Source: Staphylococcus epidermidis (GTDB lineage: Bacteria; Bacillota; Bacilli; Staphylococcales; Staphylococcaceae). From it: a DNA stretch of 64,000 nt. The stretch spans positions 1,736,001 through 1,800,000 of the forward strand of contig NZ_AP019721.1 in the NCBI RefSeq assembly GCF_006742205.1, read 5' to 3'. A program made the translations under genes and the position numbers. The notes beneath the pieces were generated by a model, which saw nothing but the letters and a program-made list of their open reading frames with translations, was not told where the DNA came from and made no database searches. Shown in pieces: positions 9,658-21,750 of this stretch (its first letter is position 1; each line of letters starts with the position of its first letter).

Positions 9658-9936
9658 TTAGTCGAAATCTTTACTAAATAAAGTTTGATTTGGATTTTTT
9701 TTAATTTCTTGAACTACTTTGTAACTATTATAACCACTTTTATTTTCAAATTCTTTAAAAATCTGTTTTTCATCAGCTTTTCCAGGCACAATATGTTTAA
9801 AATTTTTATAAGCATTTAAAACTTCGTCACCTTTTACAGATGCCTCATAATAATTTTCGATTTTATTAAAGAAATGAATTACTTTCATCATTTCATCATT
9901 AGTCCAATCTAAATCTAATGGATATTGATATTCCAT
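9658..9936 (-). CDS. UPF0223 family protein (YktA-like)
   Basis: 92-residue cytoplasmic protein of the UPF0223 family, the counterpart of Bacillus YktA. It is mostly helical and charged, beginning [16 protein letters not shown], which is the conserved start of the family. Function is unknown. There is an AGGAGAG-type site upstream. It sits between the pot operon and pdhD on the same strand, but the gaps (about 140 and 300 bases) suggest a separate transcript. In Bacillus the same family also lies near the pdh operon, supporting orthology. Confidence 0.85.
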
Positions 9937-10018
9937 AGTGTCCTCTCCTTCATATACTTTTATTTTTCACATTTAGATATATTAAAAATAACACAGTATA
10001 CCTTTATTGGCATAAAAA

Positions 10019-10053
10019 GATGGGATAAAATCCATTTTTGAATTCTATCCCAC
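10019..10053. repeat. Staphylococcal intergenic hairpin repeat, copy A
   Basis: TGGGATA (10021-10027) pairs with TATCCCA (10046-10052), with an internal GAATTC. It resembles the hairpin at 27853-27887 in layout (GGGA arm, AAATYC, TGAATTC, ATCCCACC, then ATGAA). It lies in the 300-base gap 9937-10237 downstream of pdhD. Known S. aureus intergenic repeats start with a similar GTGGGAC motif; relation to them is inferred. Confidence 0.5.
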
Positions 10054-10060
10054 CATGAAT

Positions 10061-10114
10061 AAATACCCCTAGCAGATTGCTATTATTTAGAGTAGCTAAA
10101 CGCTAAGGGTATTT
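10061..10114 (-). terminator. Probable terminator of the pdh operon
   Basis: AAATACCCCTAGC (10061-10073) pairs with GCTAAGGGTATTT (10102-10114), with one G-T pair on the minus strand, around a loop of about 28 bases. It lies 120 bases after the pdhD stop. The long loop lowers confidence. Confidence 0.55.
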
Positions 10115-10237
10115 TGAAATGATTTAAGATACGTATGTCTTTGCCAGTCCGTGACTATACAAACGAAAAAGTAATATACGTACAAATCATAAATAAATCA
10201 TATTAATTTATATACATTTATCATTATTAACTAGTAA

Positions 10238-11644
10238 TTACATAGTATGAATTGGATAACCAATTGCTTTTTCAGCAGCTTCCATTGTCATTTCACCTAA
10301 AGTTGGGTGTGCATGTACAGTTAATGCGATATCTTCAGCATTCATACCTGACTCAATAGCTAAACCTAATTCAGAGATAATATCAGATGCGCCAGTACCT
10401 ACAACTTGTGCTCCAATAAGCGTATCATCTTCTTTAAGTGTAATTAACTTAACAAAACCATTTGTATCATCTAATGATAAAGCTCGTCCATTAGCTGCAT
10501 AAGGGAATTTAGAAGCTTTAATTGATAAACCTTCTTCTTTTGCTTGAGCTTCAGTATAACCAACTTGTGCTAATTCTGGTTCTGTAAAGCAAACTGCTGG
10601 CATACCAATATAGTCTACCTCTGCGGCTTGACCATCTATCGCTTCAGCAGCAACTTTACCTTCATAACTAGCTTTGTGAGCTAATGGTAATCCAGGTACA
10701 ATATCTCCAATCGCAAAGATATTTTCAATAGAAGTACGACTTTGTTTGTCCACTTCTAGTAATCCACGATCAGCAAATTTCAGACCAAGTTCTTCTAATC
10801 CTAATTCATCAGTATTAGGGCGACGGCCAACTGTAACTAATACATAATCAGCTTCGATAGTTTGTTCCTCACCTTTTGCCTCATAAGTTACTTTGACACC
10901 ATTTTCAGTTTCTTCTGCAGATTTTGCCATTGCTTCAGTAACGATTTCGATACCTTTTTCTTTCATACCTTTTTTAACAGGTTGTGTCATTTGCTTTTCA
11001 AATCCGCCTAAAATATCTTTTGCACCTTCAAGGATAGTAACTTCAGAGCCAAAGTTTGCAAAAGCAGTACCTAATTCAGAACCGATATATCCGCCACCAA
11101 CTACAACTAGTTTGTTAGGTACTTCTTGTAGATTTAAAGCTCCTGTTGAATCGATAACACGTTTACCAAATTCAAAATTTGGAATTTCAATTGGTCTTGA
11201 ACCTGTAGCTATAATCGCATGTTTGAAATTGTAAGTTTGAGCACTCTTTTCGTCCATGACACGTAAACTATTGTTATCAACGAAATAAGCTTCACCTCTA
11301 ACAATCTCTACTTTGTTACCTTTTAAAAGTCCTTCAACACCGCCAGTTAATTTATTAACTACAGAAGTCTTGAATTCTTGAACTTTTTGATAGTTTAACG
11401 AAACGCTTTCAGCAATTACCCCTAAGTTTTCTGAATTTTGCGCTTCAACAAAGCGATGAGAAGCATGTAGTAATGCTTTTGAAGGTATACAACCAACGTT
11501 TAAGCATACACCACCTAAATTACCTTTCTCAACGATTGTTACCTTTTGTCCTAATTGAGCCGCGCGAATGGCTGCGACATATCCACCTGGACCTGCTCCT
11601 ATTACAATAGTATCTGTTTCAATTGGGAAATCTCCAACTACCAT
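10238..11644 (-). CDS. pdhD: Dihydrolipoamide dehydrogenase (E3) of pyruvate dehydrogenase
   Basis: Flavoprotein that reoxidises dihydrolipoamide and reduces NAD+, 468 residues. FAD-binding GAGPGG is near 16-21. The redox-active pair Cys47/Cys52 lies in [14 protein letters not shown]. The NAD-binding GGGYIGSE is near 185, and the C-terminal catalytic HAHPTLGE near 444-451. It is last in pdhABCD, only four bases after pdhC, so it is co-translated. The start ATG is preceded by a GGAGGGG-type site within the end of pdhC. The same E3 may serve other 2-oxoacid complexes. Confidence 0.97.
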   Translation of the reverse strand: MVVGDFPIETDTIVIGAGPGGYVAAIRAAQLGQKVTIVEKGNLGGVCLNVGCIPSKALLHASHRFVEAQNSENLGVIAESVSLNYQKVQEFKTSVVNKLTGGVEGLLKGNKVEIVRGEAYFVDNNSLRVMDEKSAQTYNFKHAIIATGSRPIEIPNFEFGKRVIDSTGALNLQEVPNKLVVVGGGYIGSELGTAFANFGSEVTILEGAKDILGGFEKQMTQPVKKGMKEKGIEIVTEAMAKSAEETENGVKVTYEAKGEEQTIEADYVLVTVGRRPNTDELGLEELGLKFADRGLLEVDKQSRTSIENIFAIGDIVPGLPLAHKASYEGKVAAEAIDGQAAEVDYIGMPAVCFTEPELAQVGYTEAQAKEEGLSIKASKFPYAANGRALSLDDTNGFVKLITLKEDDTLIGAQVVGTGASDIISELGLAIESGMNAEDIALTVHAHPTLGEMTMEAAEKAIGYPIHTM

Positions 11645-11648
11645 GTTT

Positions 11649-12950
11649 TTACCCCTCCATTAATAATAATTCTGGATTATTTAATAAGCGTTTAATGTGA
11701 TTCATAGCATTTTGTCCAGTAGCACCATCGATTTGTCTATGGTCAAAGCTTAATGATAAAGCTAACACTGGTGCAGCTACAATTTCTCCATCTTTAACGA
11801 TAGGTTTTTGAGCGATACGGCCAATTCCTAAGATAGCTACTTCTGGGTGATTGATAACTGGAGTGAACCATTGTCCACCAGCGGAACCGATATTACTAAT
11901 TGTGCATGTTGCACCTTTCATTTCTTCTGAAGTTAATTTACCATCACGTGCTTTTACAGCTAGTTCATTAATTTCATCAGAAATTTCGAATATTGATTTA
12001 CGATCGGCATGTTTAACTACTGGTACTAATAATCCTTTATCCGTATCTGCAGCAATACCAATATTCCAGTAATGTTTGTGTACAACCTCTCCAGCTTCTT
12101 CATTGAAAGAAGTATTAAGTGCTGGATATTTTTTAAGTGCAGAAACTAATGCTTTAACAACATATGGTAAGAAAGTAAGTTTTGTACCTTGTTCAGCAGC
12201 AATTTCTTTAAATTTCTTACGGTGATCCCATAATTCTTGCACATCAATTTCATCCATTAATGTAACATGAGGTGCAGTGTGTTTAGAATTAACCATTGCT
12301 TTAGCAATTGCTTTGCGCATTGCAGGTATTTTTTCTGTAGTTTCAGGGAAGTCGCCTTCTGGTAATGCTTGTGTTGCAGAAGCATTAACGACATCACTAG
12401 AAGTTGATTCAGATGCTGCGCTAGTGTTTGAACCTTCTTCGGAACTACCACCATTTAAGTATGCATCGATGTCTTCTTTTGTGATTCGTCCATTTTTACC
12501 AGAACCATTTACAGCTTTAATATTGACACCATTTTCACGTGCATACTTACGCACTGACGGCATCGCTTTAACAGTTTTACTTTCATCTACTTCTGTCTTT
12601 TCTTGTGATTGAGTTGATGAAGCTTCTTCTTGCACTGGTGATTCTTGTTCTTTTTCTTCTTTCTTAGAATCCTCATCATCGCCATGACCTTTAAATTGCA
12701 TTTCTTCTGCATCAGGTGCATCAATTTTAACGATGACATCTCCTACTACTGCCACTGTTCCTTCATCTACTAACACTTCTTCAACAGTACCACTTACTGG
12801 AGAAGGAATTTCTACTACAGATTTATCATTTTGAACTTCTGCTAATACATCATCTTCTTCAATTGTATCGCCGGCTTTAATAAACCATTTAACAATTTCA
12901 CCTTCGTGGATACCTTCCCCGATATCGGGTAATCTAAATTCAAATGCCAC
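11649..12950 (-). CDS. pdhC: Dihydrolipoamide acetyltransferase (E2) of pyruvate dehydrogenase
   Basis: Core of the complex, moving acetyl groups from lipoamide to CoA, 433 residues. Domains in order: one lipoyl domain (1-80) with the lipoylated lysine at Lys43 in NDKSV, an acidic S/E/Q-rich linker (80-125), a peripheral-subunit-binding domain (about 128-165), a second S/A-rich linker, and the catalytic acyltransferase domain from about 205. The active-site [12 protein letters not shown] holds His404 and Asp408. The 130-base gap to pdhB carries a perfect hairpin, unlike the near-zero gaps at the other junctions. Confidence 0.97.
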   Translation of the reverse strand: MAFEFRLPDIGEGIHEGEIVKWFIKAGDTIEEDDVLAEVQNDKSVVEIPSPVSGTVEEVLVDEGTVAVVGDVIVKIDAPDAEEMQFKGHGDDEDSKKEEKEQESPVQEEASSTQSQEKTEVDESKTVKAMPSVRKYARENGVNIKAVNGSGKNGRITKEDIDAYLNGGSSEEGSNTSAASESTSSDVVNASATQALPEGDFPETTEKIPAMRKAIAKAMVNSKHTAPHVTLMDEIDVQELWDHRKKFKEIAAEQGTKLTFLPYVVKALVSALKKYPALNTSFNEEAGEVVHKHYWNIGIAADTDKGLLVPVVKHADRKSIFEISDEINELAVKARDGKLTSEEMKGATCTISNIGSAGGQWFTPVINHPEVAILGIGRIAQKPIVKDGEIVAAPVLALSLSFDHRQIDGATGQNAMNHIKRLLNNPELLLMEG

Positions 12951-13002
12951 GTTCTTGTCCTCCTAAGATTTACGTATTTAAATTATTGAAAATTTATACA
13001 AA

Positions 13003-13031
13003 AGTTGTAAGGTAAGGAAAACCTTACAACT
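13003..13031. other. Intercistronic hairpin between pdhB and pdhC
   Basis: AGTTGTAAGGT (13003-13013) and ACCTTACAACT (13021-13031) form a perfect 11-bp stem with a 7-base loop in the pdhB-pdhC gap. No strong T-run follows on the minus strand, so it is more like an RNA processing or stability element, or a weak attenuator, than a full terminator. Confidence 0.6.
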
Positions 13032-13080
13032 AAATGTAAACTTTATTTGATTGATATTTTTACGTTTGCTTTTTTAATAA

Positions 13081-14058
13081 TTAGAATTCTAAAGTTGCCT
13101 TAGCTTGCTCTATAATATCTTTTTTATTTGGTAACCAAACGTTTTCAGCTTGAGTAAATGGATAAATTGTATCTGATGCGGCTACTCGAGCTATTGGAGC
13201 TTCTAATGAAAGAATTGCTCGCTCTGCTAATTCTGCTGCCACTTGTGCACCCACACCAGCTTGACGTTGTGCTTCTTGTACAACTACAGCACGTCCAGTT
13301 TTCTCAACTGATGCTACTAAAGTATCTATATCAATTGGTTGTACAGTACGTAAGTCAATAACTTCAACTGAATAACCATCTTTTTCTAACTCTTCAGCAG
13401 CTTTTAGTGATTCTTGTACCATTGCCCCGTAAGATATTAGAGTAATATCATTACCTTCTTTTTTAACATTGGCTTTTCCAATGTCAATTTTGTATTCTTC
13501 TTCAGGAACCTCTTCACGGAAAGAACGATATAATTTCATATGTTCTAGATATACAACTGGATCATTACTTTGAATAGAAGAAATTAATAATCCTTTAGCA
13601 TCATAAGGACCTGATGGAATAACTACTTTCAAACCAGGTGATTGAGCTAAGATACCTTCTAAATTATCAGCATGCAACTCTGGAGTGTGGACGCCACCAC
13701 CAAAAGGTGTACGAATTGTAACAGGCGCTGGTTTAGTTCCACCTGAACGGAAACGAGTACGAGCAATTTGACCAGCTACTTCGTCAAATACTTCATAAAC
13801 GAATCCTAAGAATTGAATTTCCATAACAGGACGGAAGCCAGTCACTGCTAAGCCTAGTGCAAGCCCACCAATTCCAGACTCTGCTAATGGTGTATCAAAT
13901 ACTCGATCTTCGCCAAATTCTTTTTGTAAACCTTCAGTAACACGGAATACACCACCGTTAACACCAACGTCTTCACCGAAAACTAAAACGTCTTCGTCTC
14001 TTTTGAGTTCACTTTTAAGCGCATCGTTAATCGCTTGAACCATTGTCATTTGTGCCAT
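13081..14058 (-). CDS. pdhB: Pyruvate dehydrogenase E1 beta subunit
   Basis: Beta subunit of the thiamine-diphosphate E1 heterotetramer that decarboxylates pyruvate, 325 residues, normal length. FGEDVG is near 28-33, and the region [15 protein letters not shown] near 57-71 holds the glutamate that activates the cofactor. The transketolase C-terminal domain begins around 190. The start is three bases after the pdhA stop, so the pair is translationally coupled. It is followed by the hairpin-bearing gap before pdhC. Confidence 0.97.
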   Translation of the reverse strand: MAQMTMVQAINDALKSELKRDEDVLVFGEDVGVNGGVFRVTEGLQKEFGEDRVFDTPLAESGIGGLALGLAVTGFRPVMEIQFLGFVYEVFDEVAGQIARTRFRSGGTKPAPVTIRTPFGGGVHTPELHADNLEGILAQSPGLKVVIPSGPYDAKGLLISSIQSNDPVVYLEHMKLYRSFREEVPEEEYKIDIGKANVKKEGNDITLISYGAMVQESLKAAEELEKDGYSVEVIDLRTVQPIDIDTLVASVEKTGRAVVVQEAQRQAGVGAQVAAELAERAILSLEAPIARVAASDTIYPFTQAENVWLPNKKDIIEQAKATLEF

Positions 14059-14061
14059 GGC

Positions 14062-15174
<1,113 letters not shown>

Positions 15175-15288
15175 TCAATTCACCATACCTTTCCCATGTA
15201 AATAGAAATTCATTTTATCCTCCTTAATTGTATCACAAATAAAAATCTCTGTTAAACGATTTCATAAAGTTCTGTTCCACATAAAAAT

Positions 15289-15334
15289 AATACAGTTACA
15301 TGACCTGTTGTATTAAAAATCACGTAACTGTATT
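15289..15334 (-). terminator. Terminator after the ykyA-like gene
   Basis: AATACAGTTACATGA and TCACGTAACTGTATT pair with one wobble around a short loop. It lies ten bases after the stop codon at 15345 and separates that gene from pdhA. Confidence 0.75.
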
Positions 15335-15344
15335 AACCCATTAT

Positions 15345-15971
15345 TTATTTTAATTGGTCTACATCTTGTTTTTCTCTTTTTACTTTCTCAATGGCTTTTG
15401 AGTAAGCATTAAATTTATTATTCATTTCTTTATATGCTTTAGAAAGATCTTTCGATTTTCCGTCTACTTCCGATTGTGTTGCATTATCTTCATTCAAATA
15501 AGAAAACAGTTCTTTTTCCTTATTAAGTGCTTTTTTGTAAGCCTTTGCATAAGCATCATGTGATTTATATTTTTCTTTAATAGCACTATCAAGTTGTTCA
15601 ACTTCTTTTTTCTTTGCTTTGTTTTCTACATGTTCAAGATATTGCTTGGCTTGTTTAAATGCTTTTTCAGAATTATCTAGAGCCTTCTCTTCTTTTTCAA
15701 ATTCTTTTTGTCTTTGTTTTACATTTTCAACTATATCTTCAGCTGCTTTTTTACGTGTGCTTTGATCTTTATCATTTACCTTTTTAAATAATTTTTGCTT
15801 TTTCTCTTCTAATTCGTTTATTTTTTTACTTACTTGATTAACGGTTTTCTCTTGGTCCATAGCTTTTTGTACTTGATCATCATATTTTTTAATTTCTTTT
15901 TTATCTATAGTACATCCAGCTAATAACACTGCTGACGTTAGGACAATTGCTACAGTCTTTTTAAAATTCAT
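15345..15971 (-). CDS. YkyA-type lipoprotein, coiled-coil
   Basis: 208-residue surface lipoprotein. The signal peptide ends in the lipobox LLAGC with Cys19, then TIDKKEIK. The rest is almost entirely charged heptad-like helix (K/E/Q rich), predicting a long coiled coil. It matches the YkyA family by composition, length and its place between def and pdhA, as in Bacillus. A role in binding cell wall has been suggested for the family, but no function is shown here. There is a strong GAGGAGG site before ATG 15971. Confidence 0.82.
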   Translation of the reverse strand: MNFKKTVAIVLTSAVLLAGCTIDKKEIKKYDDQVQKAMDQEKTVNQVSKKINELEEKKQKLFKKVNDKDQSTRKKAAEDIVENVKQRQKEFEKEEKALDNSEKAFKQAKQYLEHVENKAKKKEVEQLDSAIKEKYKSHDAYAKAYKKALNKEKELFSYLNEDNATQSEVDGKSKDLSKAYKEMNNKFNAYSKAIEKVKREKQDVDQLK

Positions 15972-16153
15972 GAACTGTTACCTCCTCAAAGTTGTTCGCT
16001 TGTAATATTAAATAATAAATTATAATAAATCAATATAAAGCTATCATTCTATATTCTAGTGCAAACATTTAAAGCAATAAAATCTTTGAGTATCTATTAA
16101 TGTACTTGTGTCTATCTTATCTGATATATTATTTAATAAGGAAGGTGTATGAC

Positions 16154-16705
16154 ATGATAACAATGAAAGATATTATAAGAGATGGTCATCCAACACTTCG
16201 TGAAAAAGCGAAAGAATTAAGCTTCCCACTTTCTAACAATGATAAAGAAACATTGCGCGCAATGCGTGAATTTCTAATCAATAGTCAGGATGAAGAAACC
16301 GCAAAACGTTATGGTTTACGTTCTGGCGTAGGTTTAGCTGCTCCACAAATTAATGAACCAAAACGTATGATTGCTGTCTACTTACCTGATGATGGAAACG
16401 GTAAATCGTATGATTATATGCTCGTAAATCCTAAAATAATGAGTTACAGTGTACAAGAAGCTTATTTACCAACTGGCGAAGGTTGTCTAAGTGTTGATGA
16501 AAACATCCCAGGTTTAGTGCATCGTCATCATAGAGTCACTATTAAAGCTCAAGATATTGATGGAAATGATGTTAAATTACGTCTCAAAGGCTATCCTGCA
16601 ATTGTATTTCAACACGAAATTGATCATCTAAATGGCATTATGTTTTATGATTATATTGATGCCAATGAACCTCTAAAACCACATGAAGAGGCCGTAGAAG
16701 TCTAA
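16154..16705 (+). CDS. def: Peptide deformylase
   Basis: Removes the N-formyl group from nascent proteins. All three family motifs are present: GVGLAAPQ near 58-65, EGCLSV with metal ligand Cys111, and QHEIDHLNG with His154 and His158, which together bind Fe2+. The open frame begins at 16100, but ATG 16154 is preferred because it follows AAGGAAGGTGT and gives 183 residues, the usual staphylococcal type-2 length. It has its own terminator. Confidence 0.96.
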   Translation: MITMKDIIRDGHPTLREKAKELSFPLSNNDKETLRAMREFLINSQDEETAKRYGLRSGVGLAAPQINEPKRMIAVYLPDDGNGKSYDYMLVNPKIMSYSVQEAYLPTGEGCLSVDENIPGLVHRHHRVTIKAQDIDGNDVKLRLKGYPAIVFQHEIDHLNGIMFYDYIDANEPLKPHEEAVEV

Positions 16706-16720
16706 ATCATGAATTATATT

Positions 16721-16770
16721 AAAACACTTCATTAAGTTGTATTTTATACTTACTTAATGAAGTGTTTTTT
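16721..16770 (+). terminator. Terminator of def
   Basis: A 17-bp perfect stem (AAAACACTTCATTAAGT and its complement at 16752-16768) followed by T residues, 15 bases after the stop. Confidence 0.9.
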
Positions 16771-17136
16771 TAAAAGTAATTCAAATGTCATTAGGATTAA
16801 TTTAAAAACAACAAAGTACATGCAAAATAAAACTGCTTTATTTATTCAAAAACATCATGTAAAATATAACTTAACTGAAATCTTAGTAAATTGATACTAA
16901 TTTCAAATCTTGAACGACATTATTGCCCTAGAGAACATACTGGGCAGTGAGATTAAACAAGTATAAAAATAACGTTTAGATTGAGCTGGTATGTTTCTAA
17001 CAAATTAAATTTAGAACACAAAAATTATTGAAGAATAATACTCTAATGGATATGTAAAAAATCTTTAATAACCCGAGTATTCACAACTAGGGTCGTAAAA
17101 AATAACAATTATAATTTATAGGAGGACAATACAACA
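16771..17136 (+). other. Gene-free leader region of rpoY-rnjA
   Basis: There is no credible open frame here. Several short inverted repeats are visible (GCCC/GGGC at 16924-16945; AATACTC/GAGTATT at 17037-17081), so a structured 5' leader or small RNA is possible. No known RNA family is recognised. Confidence 0.3.
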
Positions 17137-19037
<1,901 letters not shown>

Positions 19038-19230
19038 ACACTTAAATATATTTAATCAAGTTACAATGAATTTATACTACTTTAAATGTTTCCATTACTC
19101 TAATAGTATTATATATTTTTAGTAGTAATTAATTATTTTGAATTATTTATTTAATACGATTTGAGATTATATCTTTTATCTTTGAATTTCTTACAAAAAG
19201 GAGTTTAGAGCTAAAAGTTCTTAAACTAGT

Positions 19231-19278
19231 AAAAAGAGACAATTTCTATATTATTTCATATAGAAATTGTCTCTTTTA
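19231..19278. terminator. Terminator hairpin, repeat copy 1
   Basis: AAAAAGAGACAATTTCTATA pairs with its near-perfect complement at 19259-19278, giving an A-tract and T-tract on both sides, so it can work in both directions. The core AGACAATTTCTAT recurs at 23717 and 29700. It is 190 bases after the rnjA stop. Confidence 0.8.
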
Positions 19279-19463
19279 TAATTTTCAAACTATAATAAGC
19301 TTGTTGATATACTATCTTACTTATATAAGTTCCTTTAATACAAATCATATTCCTTCTATAACTAGCCAATTGTTTTTGGTTTAGGTTCAGAAAGTTTCTT
19401 AAAGTAATATTTCTATATTCCAATCAAAAAATACAGATTATGTGTAGACATATAGAACTACTT

Positions 19464-19571
19464 TTAACAATATTTTACGATGATATAATAGATTGCATCA
19501 CAATGATATTCAATTTCATTAAATTCAGTATCTATAATTGTTTCAATTTTATCATTCACATATCTAGACAT
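19464..19571 (-). pseudogene. Possible gene remnant or 35-residue ORF
   Basis: The minus strand is open from 19616 to the TAA at 19464. From ATG 19571 it would read MSRYVNDKIETIIDTEFN and end in YYIIVKYC. Residue composition and helix-like periodicity look protein-like in a region where random sequence is stop-rich. No Shine-Dalgarno site precedes the ATG, and reading frame continues upstream of it, so this looks like the end of a decayed gene. No homologue is recognised. Confidence 0.3.
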
Positions 19572-19682
19572 ATCATTTATGAAGATGAGTATTGAAGTTT
19601 CTATTAGTATAGTAAATTAAGTCATATTATAACCTTTATTCACAAGGCATGTCTTTCAATACTAAGTATTGTATAAATAGAG

Positions 19683-19731
19683 AAAAGCAGTAAGGTAATT
19701 TTCAATTAGAAAATATCTTACTGCTTTTTTA
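19683..19731. terminator. Terminator hairpin
   Basis: AAAAGCAGTAAGGTAATTTTC pairs over about 18 bp with GAAAATATCTTACTGCTTTT, followed by T residues. It is the nearest terminator downstream of ktrC on the minus strand, 290 bases away. Confidence 0.75.
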
Positions 19732-20018
19732 GGAATTAATGTCCCAGTTTTCTTTTTATAATTTTGAAATATTTTTATTCACTTATCAAGTTTTAGGAAT
19801 AACATTTACATAGAAGTTCAAATAATTAAGTGTACTTTGTTATGTCTAAGCTTAAAATAATACAATTTTATTAATCTATTTAAATACTAAAAAAGATTCA
19901 ACATTATAAACTAGTTTTCAATTACAATGTTTTAAAAATAAAAAGAAACAAATTTCACTTTTTAACAATTCGCTTATAATGTACACATACATCAATTTGA
20001 AATTGGATATGCAAACAT

Positions 20019-20678
20019 TTACTTGCTTATATTTTTTTCAAAGCGACCTAAGTCATTATCATGACCAATCATAATTAAAATGTCTCCTATTTCAATATTG
20101 ATGTTAGGGTCTGGAGAGACTATAAATTCTTTAGCTCTTTTAATTGCTATAATGTTAATACCATATTGAGCTCGAATATCTAATTCAATAATTGTTTGTC
20201 CTGCCATTTTTTCTGTAGATTTTAATTCAACGATTGAATGCTCATCAGCAAGTTCCAAGTAGTCAAGGACACTAGCACTAGCAACATTATGAGCAATACG
20301 TCTTCCCATATCTCTTTCAGGGTGCACAACAGTATCGGCACCTATTTTATTTAAAATCTTAGCATGATAATCATTTTGGGCTTTAGCAGTAACCTTTTTA
20401 ACACCTAATTCTTTAAGAATTAACGTCGTTAGTGTACTAGATTGTATATTCTCACCAATAGCGACAATAACATGATCGAAATTACGTATTCCTAAACTCT
20501 TCATTACTGCCTCATCAGTTGTATCAGCAACAACTGCATGTGTTGCTATATCACTATATTCGTTAACACGATTTTCGTCTCTATCAATAGCCATAACATC
20601 CATGTCTAATGCGTTAAGTTCTCTAACAATACTACCACCAAAACGCCCTAGTCCAATTACGACATACTCTTTATCCAT
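20019..20678 (-). CDS. ktrC: Potassium uptake gating protein (RCK, KtrA/KtrC type)
   Basis: Cytoplasmic regulatory ring protein for Ktr-type K+ channels, 219 residues. The N-terminal Rossmann RCK-N domain has GLGRFGGS at 8-15 and acidic ribose-binding Asp36 in AIDRDE, expected to bind ATP/ADP. The C-terminal RCK-C domain (about 135-219) is the c-di-AMP-binding part in the S. aureus homologue. No membrane partner is encoded nearby, as expected for the unlinked KtrC type. S. aureus literature also calls this gene ktrA. It has its own GGAGGACG site. Confidence 0.9.
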   Translation of the reverse strand: MDKEYVVIGLGRFGGSIVRELNALDMDVMAIDRDENRVNEYSDIATHAVVADTTDEAVMKSLGIRNFDHVIVAIGENIQSSTLTTLILKELGVKKVTAKAQNDYHAKILNKIGADTVVHPERDMGRRIAHNVASASVLDYLELADEHSIVELKSTEKMAGQTIIELDIRAQYGINIIAIKRAKEFIVSPDPNINIEIGDILIMIGHDNDLGRFEKNISK

Positions 20679-20696
20679 ATTCGTCCTCCACTATAT

Positions 20697-20724
20697 AAAA
20701 GAGGAATGATTACTAACATTCCTC
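20697..20724 (-). terminator. Terminator between cydB and ktrC
   Basis: GAGGAATG and CATTCCTC (20701-20724) form an 8-bp stem. On the minus strand it is followed by TTTT. It sits ten bases after the cydB stop and 20 bases before the ktrC start, so ktrC may also receive read-through. Confidence 0.75.
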
Positions 20725-20733
20725 AGAGTCTTA

Positions 20734-21750
20734 TTATTTCTTTCCTTCCACATATGCTTTGTCGAAAACAAATAATCTTAATAATAATATTAACGATGGA
20801 ATTAATAAAAGTAAACCTAAAACAAAAACAATAACTAATGATAATCCCATTTCCGGATTGACATGGGAGTCTGTAATTTTAATAAACGGATAAAGTAAAT
20901 ATGGAAGTTTACTCATTCCGTAGCCAAAGAATGCAAATAACATTTGCAATATAACCATGATAAAAGCTAGACCGTGTTTCTTTTTAAATATAGTCAGTAA
21001 TCCAGCTATTATAAAAAATATAAAGCTGATTGCAAACATCCTCCAATAATTAAAAATAGCAGTTCTAAAGTGATCAGAATTTTGAATTCTAAGAGATAAG
21101 AAAACAAATAATGAAATCACAATCATAGGTGGCCCCCAAAAAATATGCCATTGTCGTGTCATATCATAAGCAGGTTGATCATTTGCTTTATGAGCATAAT
21201 ATGTTAAAAAACCTGATGAAATATAAAGAACTGAAACAATGGCTAAGAATACTACAGACCATGCAAATGGACTTAATAATAATTGTATCCAGTCTAAATC
21301 AATATGTGTGCCATGCTCATAGATATAACCACCTTCTGAAATTGTTAGAGCAGTTGCTAGAGAAGCTGGAATTAACAGCCCTGTTAAACCATATAATACA
21401 ATCCAGGGCAGTTTAGTATCTTGACCATAATTTTCAAAAGCATAAAAACTACTTCGTATAGAAATAAGAATTAAAGCTATTGATCCGGGTACTAATAAAA
21501 CTGTTCCTAAGTATTTAGCAGAATCAGGAAAAAAACCTATAAATCCTACAAAAAAGAAAACGAAAAAGACATTTGTAACTTCCCAAACTGGATTGAGGTA
21601 TCTATGGATTAAATGATTAACCTTTTTCTCATTACCTGTCATTTTAGAATGCAATGCGAAAAATCCTGCACCAAAATCAATGGAGGCGATAATAATATAA
21701 CAAAATAAAAATACCCATAATACTGTTATACCGATATAAGCGTAAATCAT
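20734..21750 (-). CDS. cydB: Cytochrome bd quinol oxidase subunit II
   Basis: Structural subunit of the cytochrome bd-type terminal oxidase, 338 residues with eight or nine membrane helices. The N-terminal helix carries FCYIIIASIDFGAGFF, the conserved first-helix motif of CydB. Its ATG overlaps the cydA stop (ATGA, 21747-21750). It partners CydA in the membrane and does not itself bind haem. The operon is closed by the hairpin at 20697. Confidence 0.94.
   Translation of the reverse strand: MIYAYIGITVLWVFLFCYIIIASIDFGAGFFALHSKMTGNEKKVNHLIHRYLNPVWEVTNVFFVFFFVGFIGFFPDSAKYLGTVLLVPGSIALILISIRSSFYAFENYGQDTKLPWIVLYGLTGLLIPASLATALTISEGGYIYEHGTHIDLDWIQLLLSPFAWSVVFLAIVSVLYISSGFLTYYAHKANDQPAYDMTRQWHIFWGPPMIVISLFVFLSLRIQNSDHFRTAIFNYWRMFAISFIFFIIAGLLTIFKKKHGLAFIMVILQMLFAFFGYGMSKLPYLLYPFIKITDSHVNPEMGLSLVIVFVLGLLLLIPSLILLLRLFVFDKAYVEGKK

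Larger units (their letters stand above)
19038..20018. other. Long AT-rich intergenic region between rnjA and ktrC
   Basis: About 980 bases with no intact gene. It holds a small hairpin (19202-19228), the repeated terminator at 19231-19278, a possible minus-strand gene remnant (19464-19616 open) and a second terminator at 19683-19731. The remaining sequence (19732-20018) shows nothing I can support. Confidence 0.6.

Noticed and set aside
10893..11234. 113-codon frame antisense to pdhD
   Set aside because: Mirror of a well-conserved gene with all its motifs; S/P/T-rich antisense composition is typical of shadow frames. Similar antisense frames over pdhC, purL, purM and others were dropped for the same reason.
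15896..15971. The YkyA-like lipoprotein as a substrate-binding protein
   Set aside because: After the lipobox the whole protein is charged coiled-coil with no globular binding domain.
16100..16153. N-terminal extension of peptide deformylase
   Set aside because: The extra 18 residues are upstream of a good ribosome binding site and absent from the staphylococcal enzyme as I know it; ATG 16154 is the better start.
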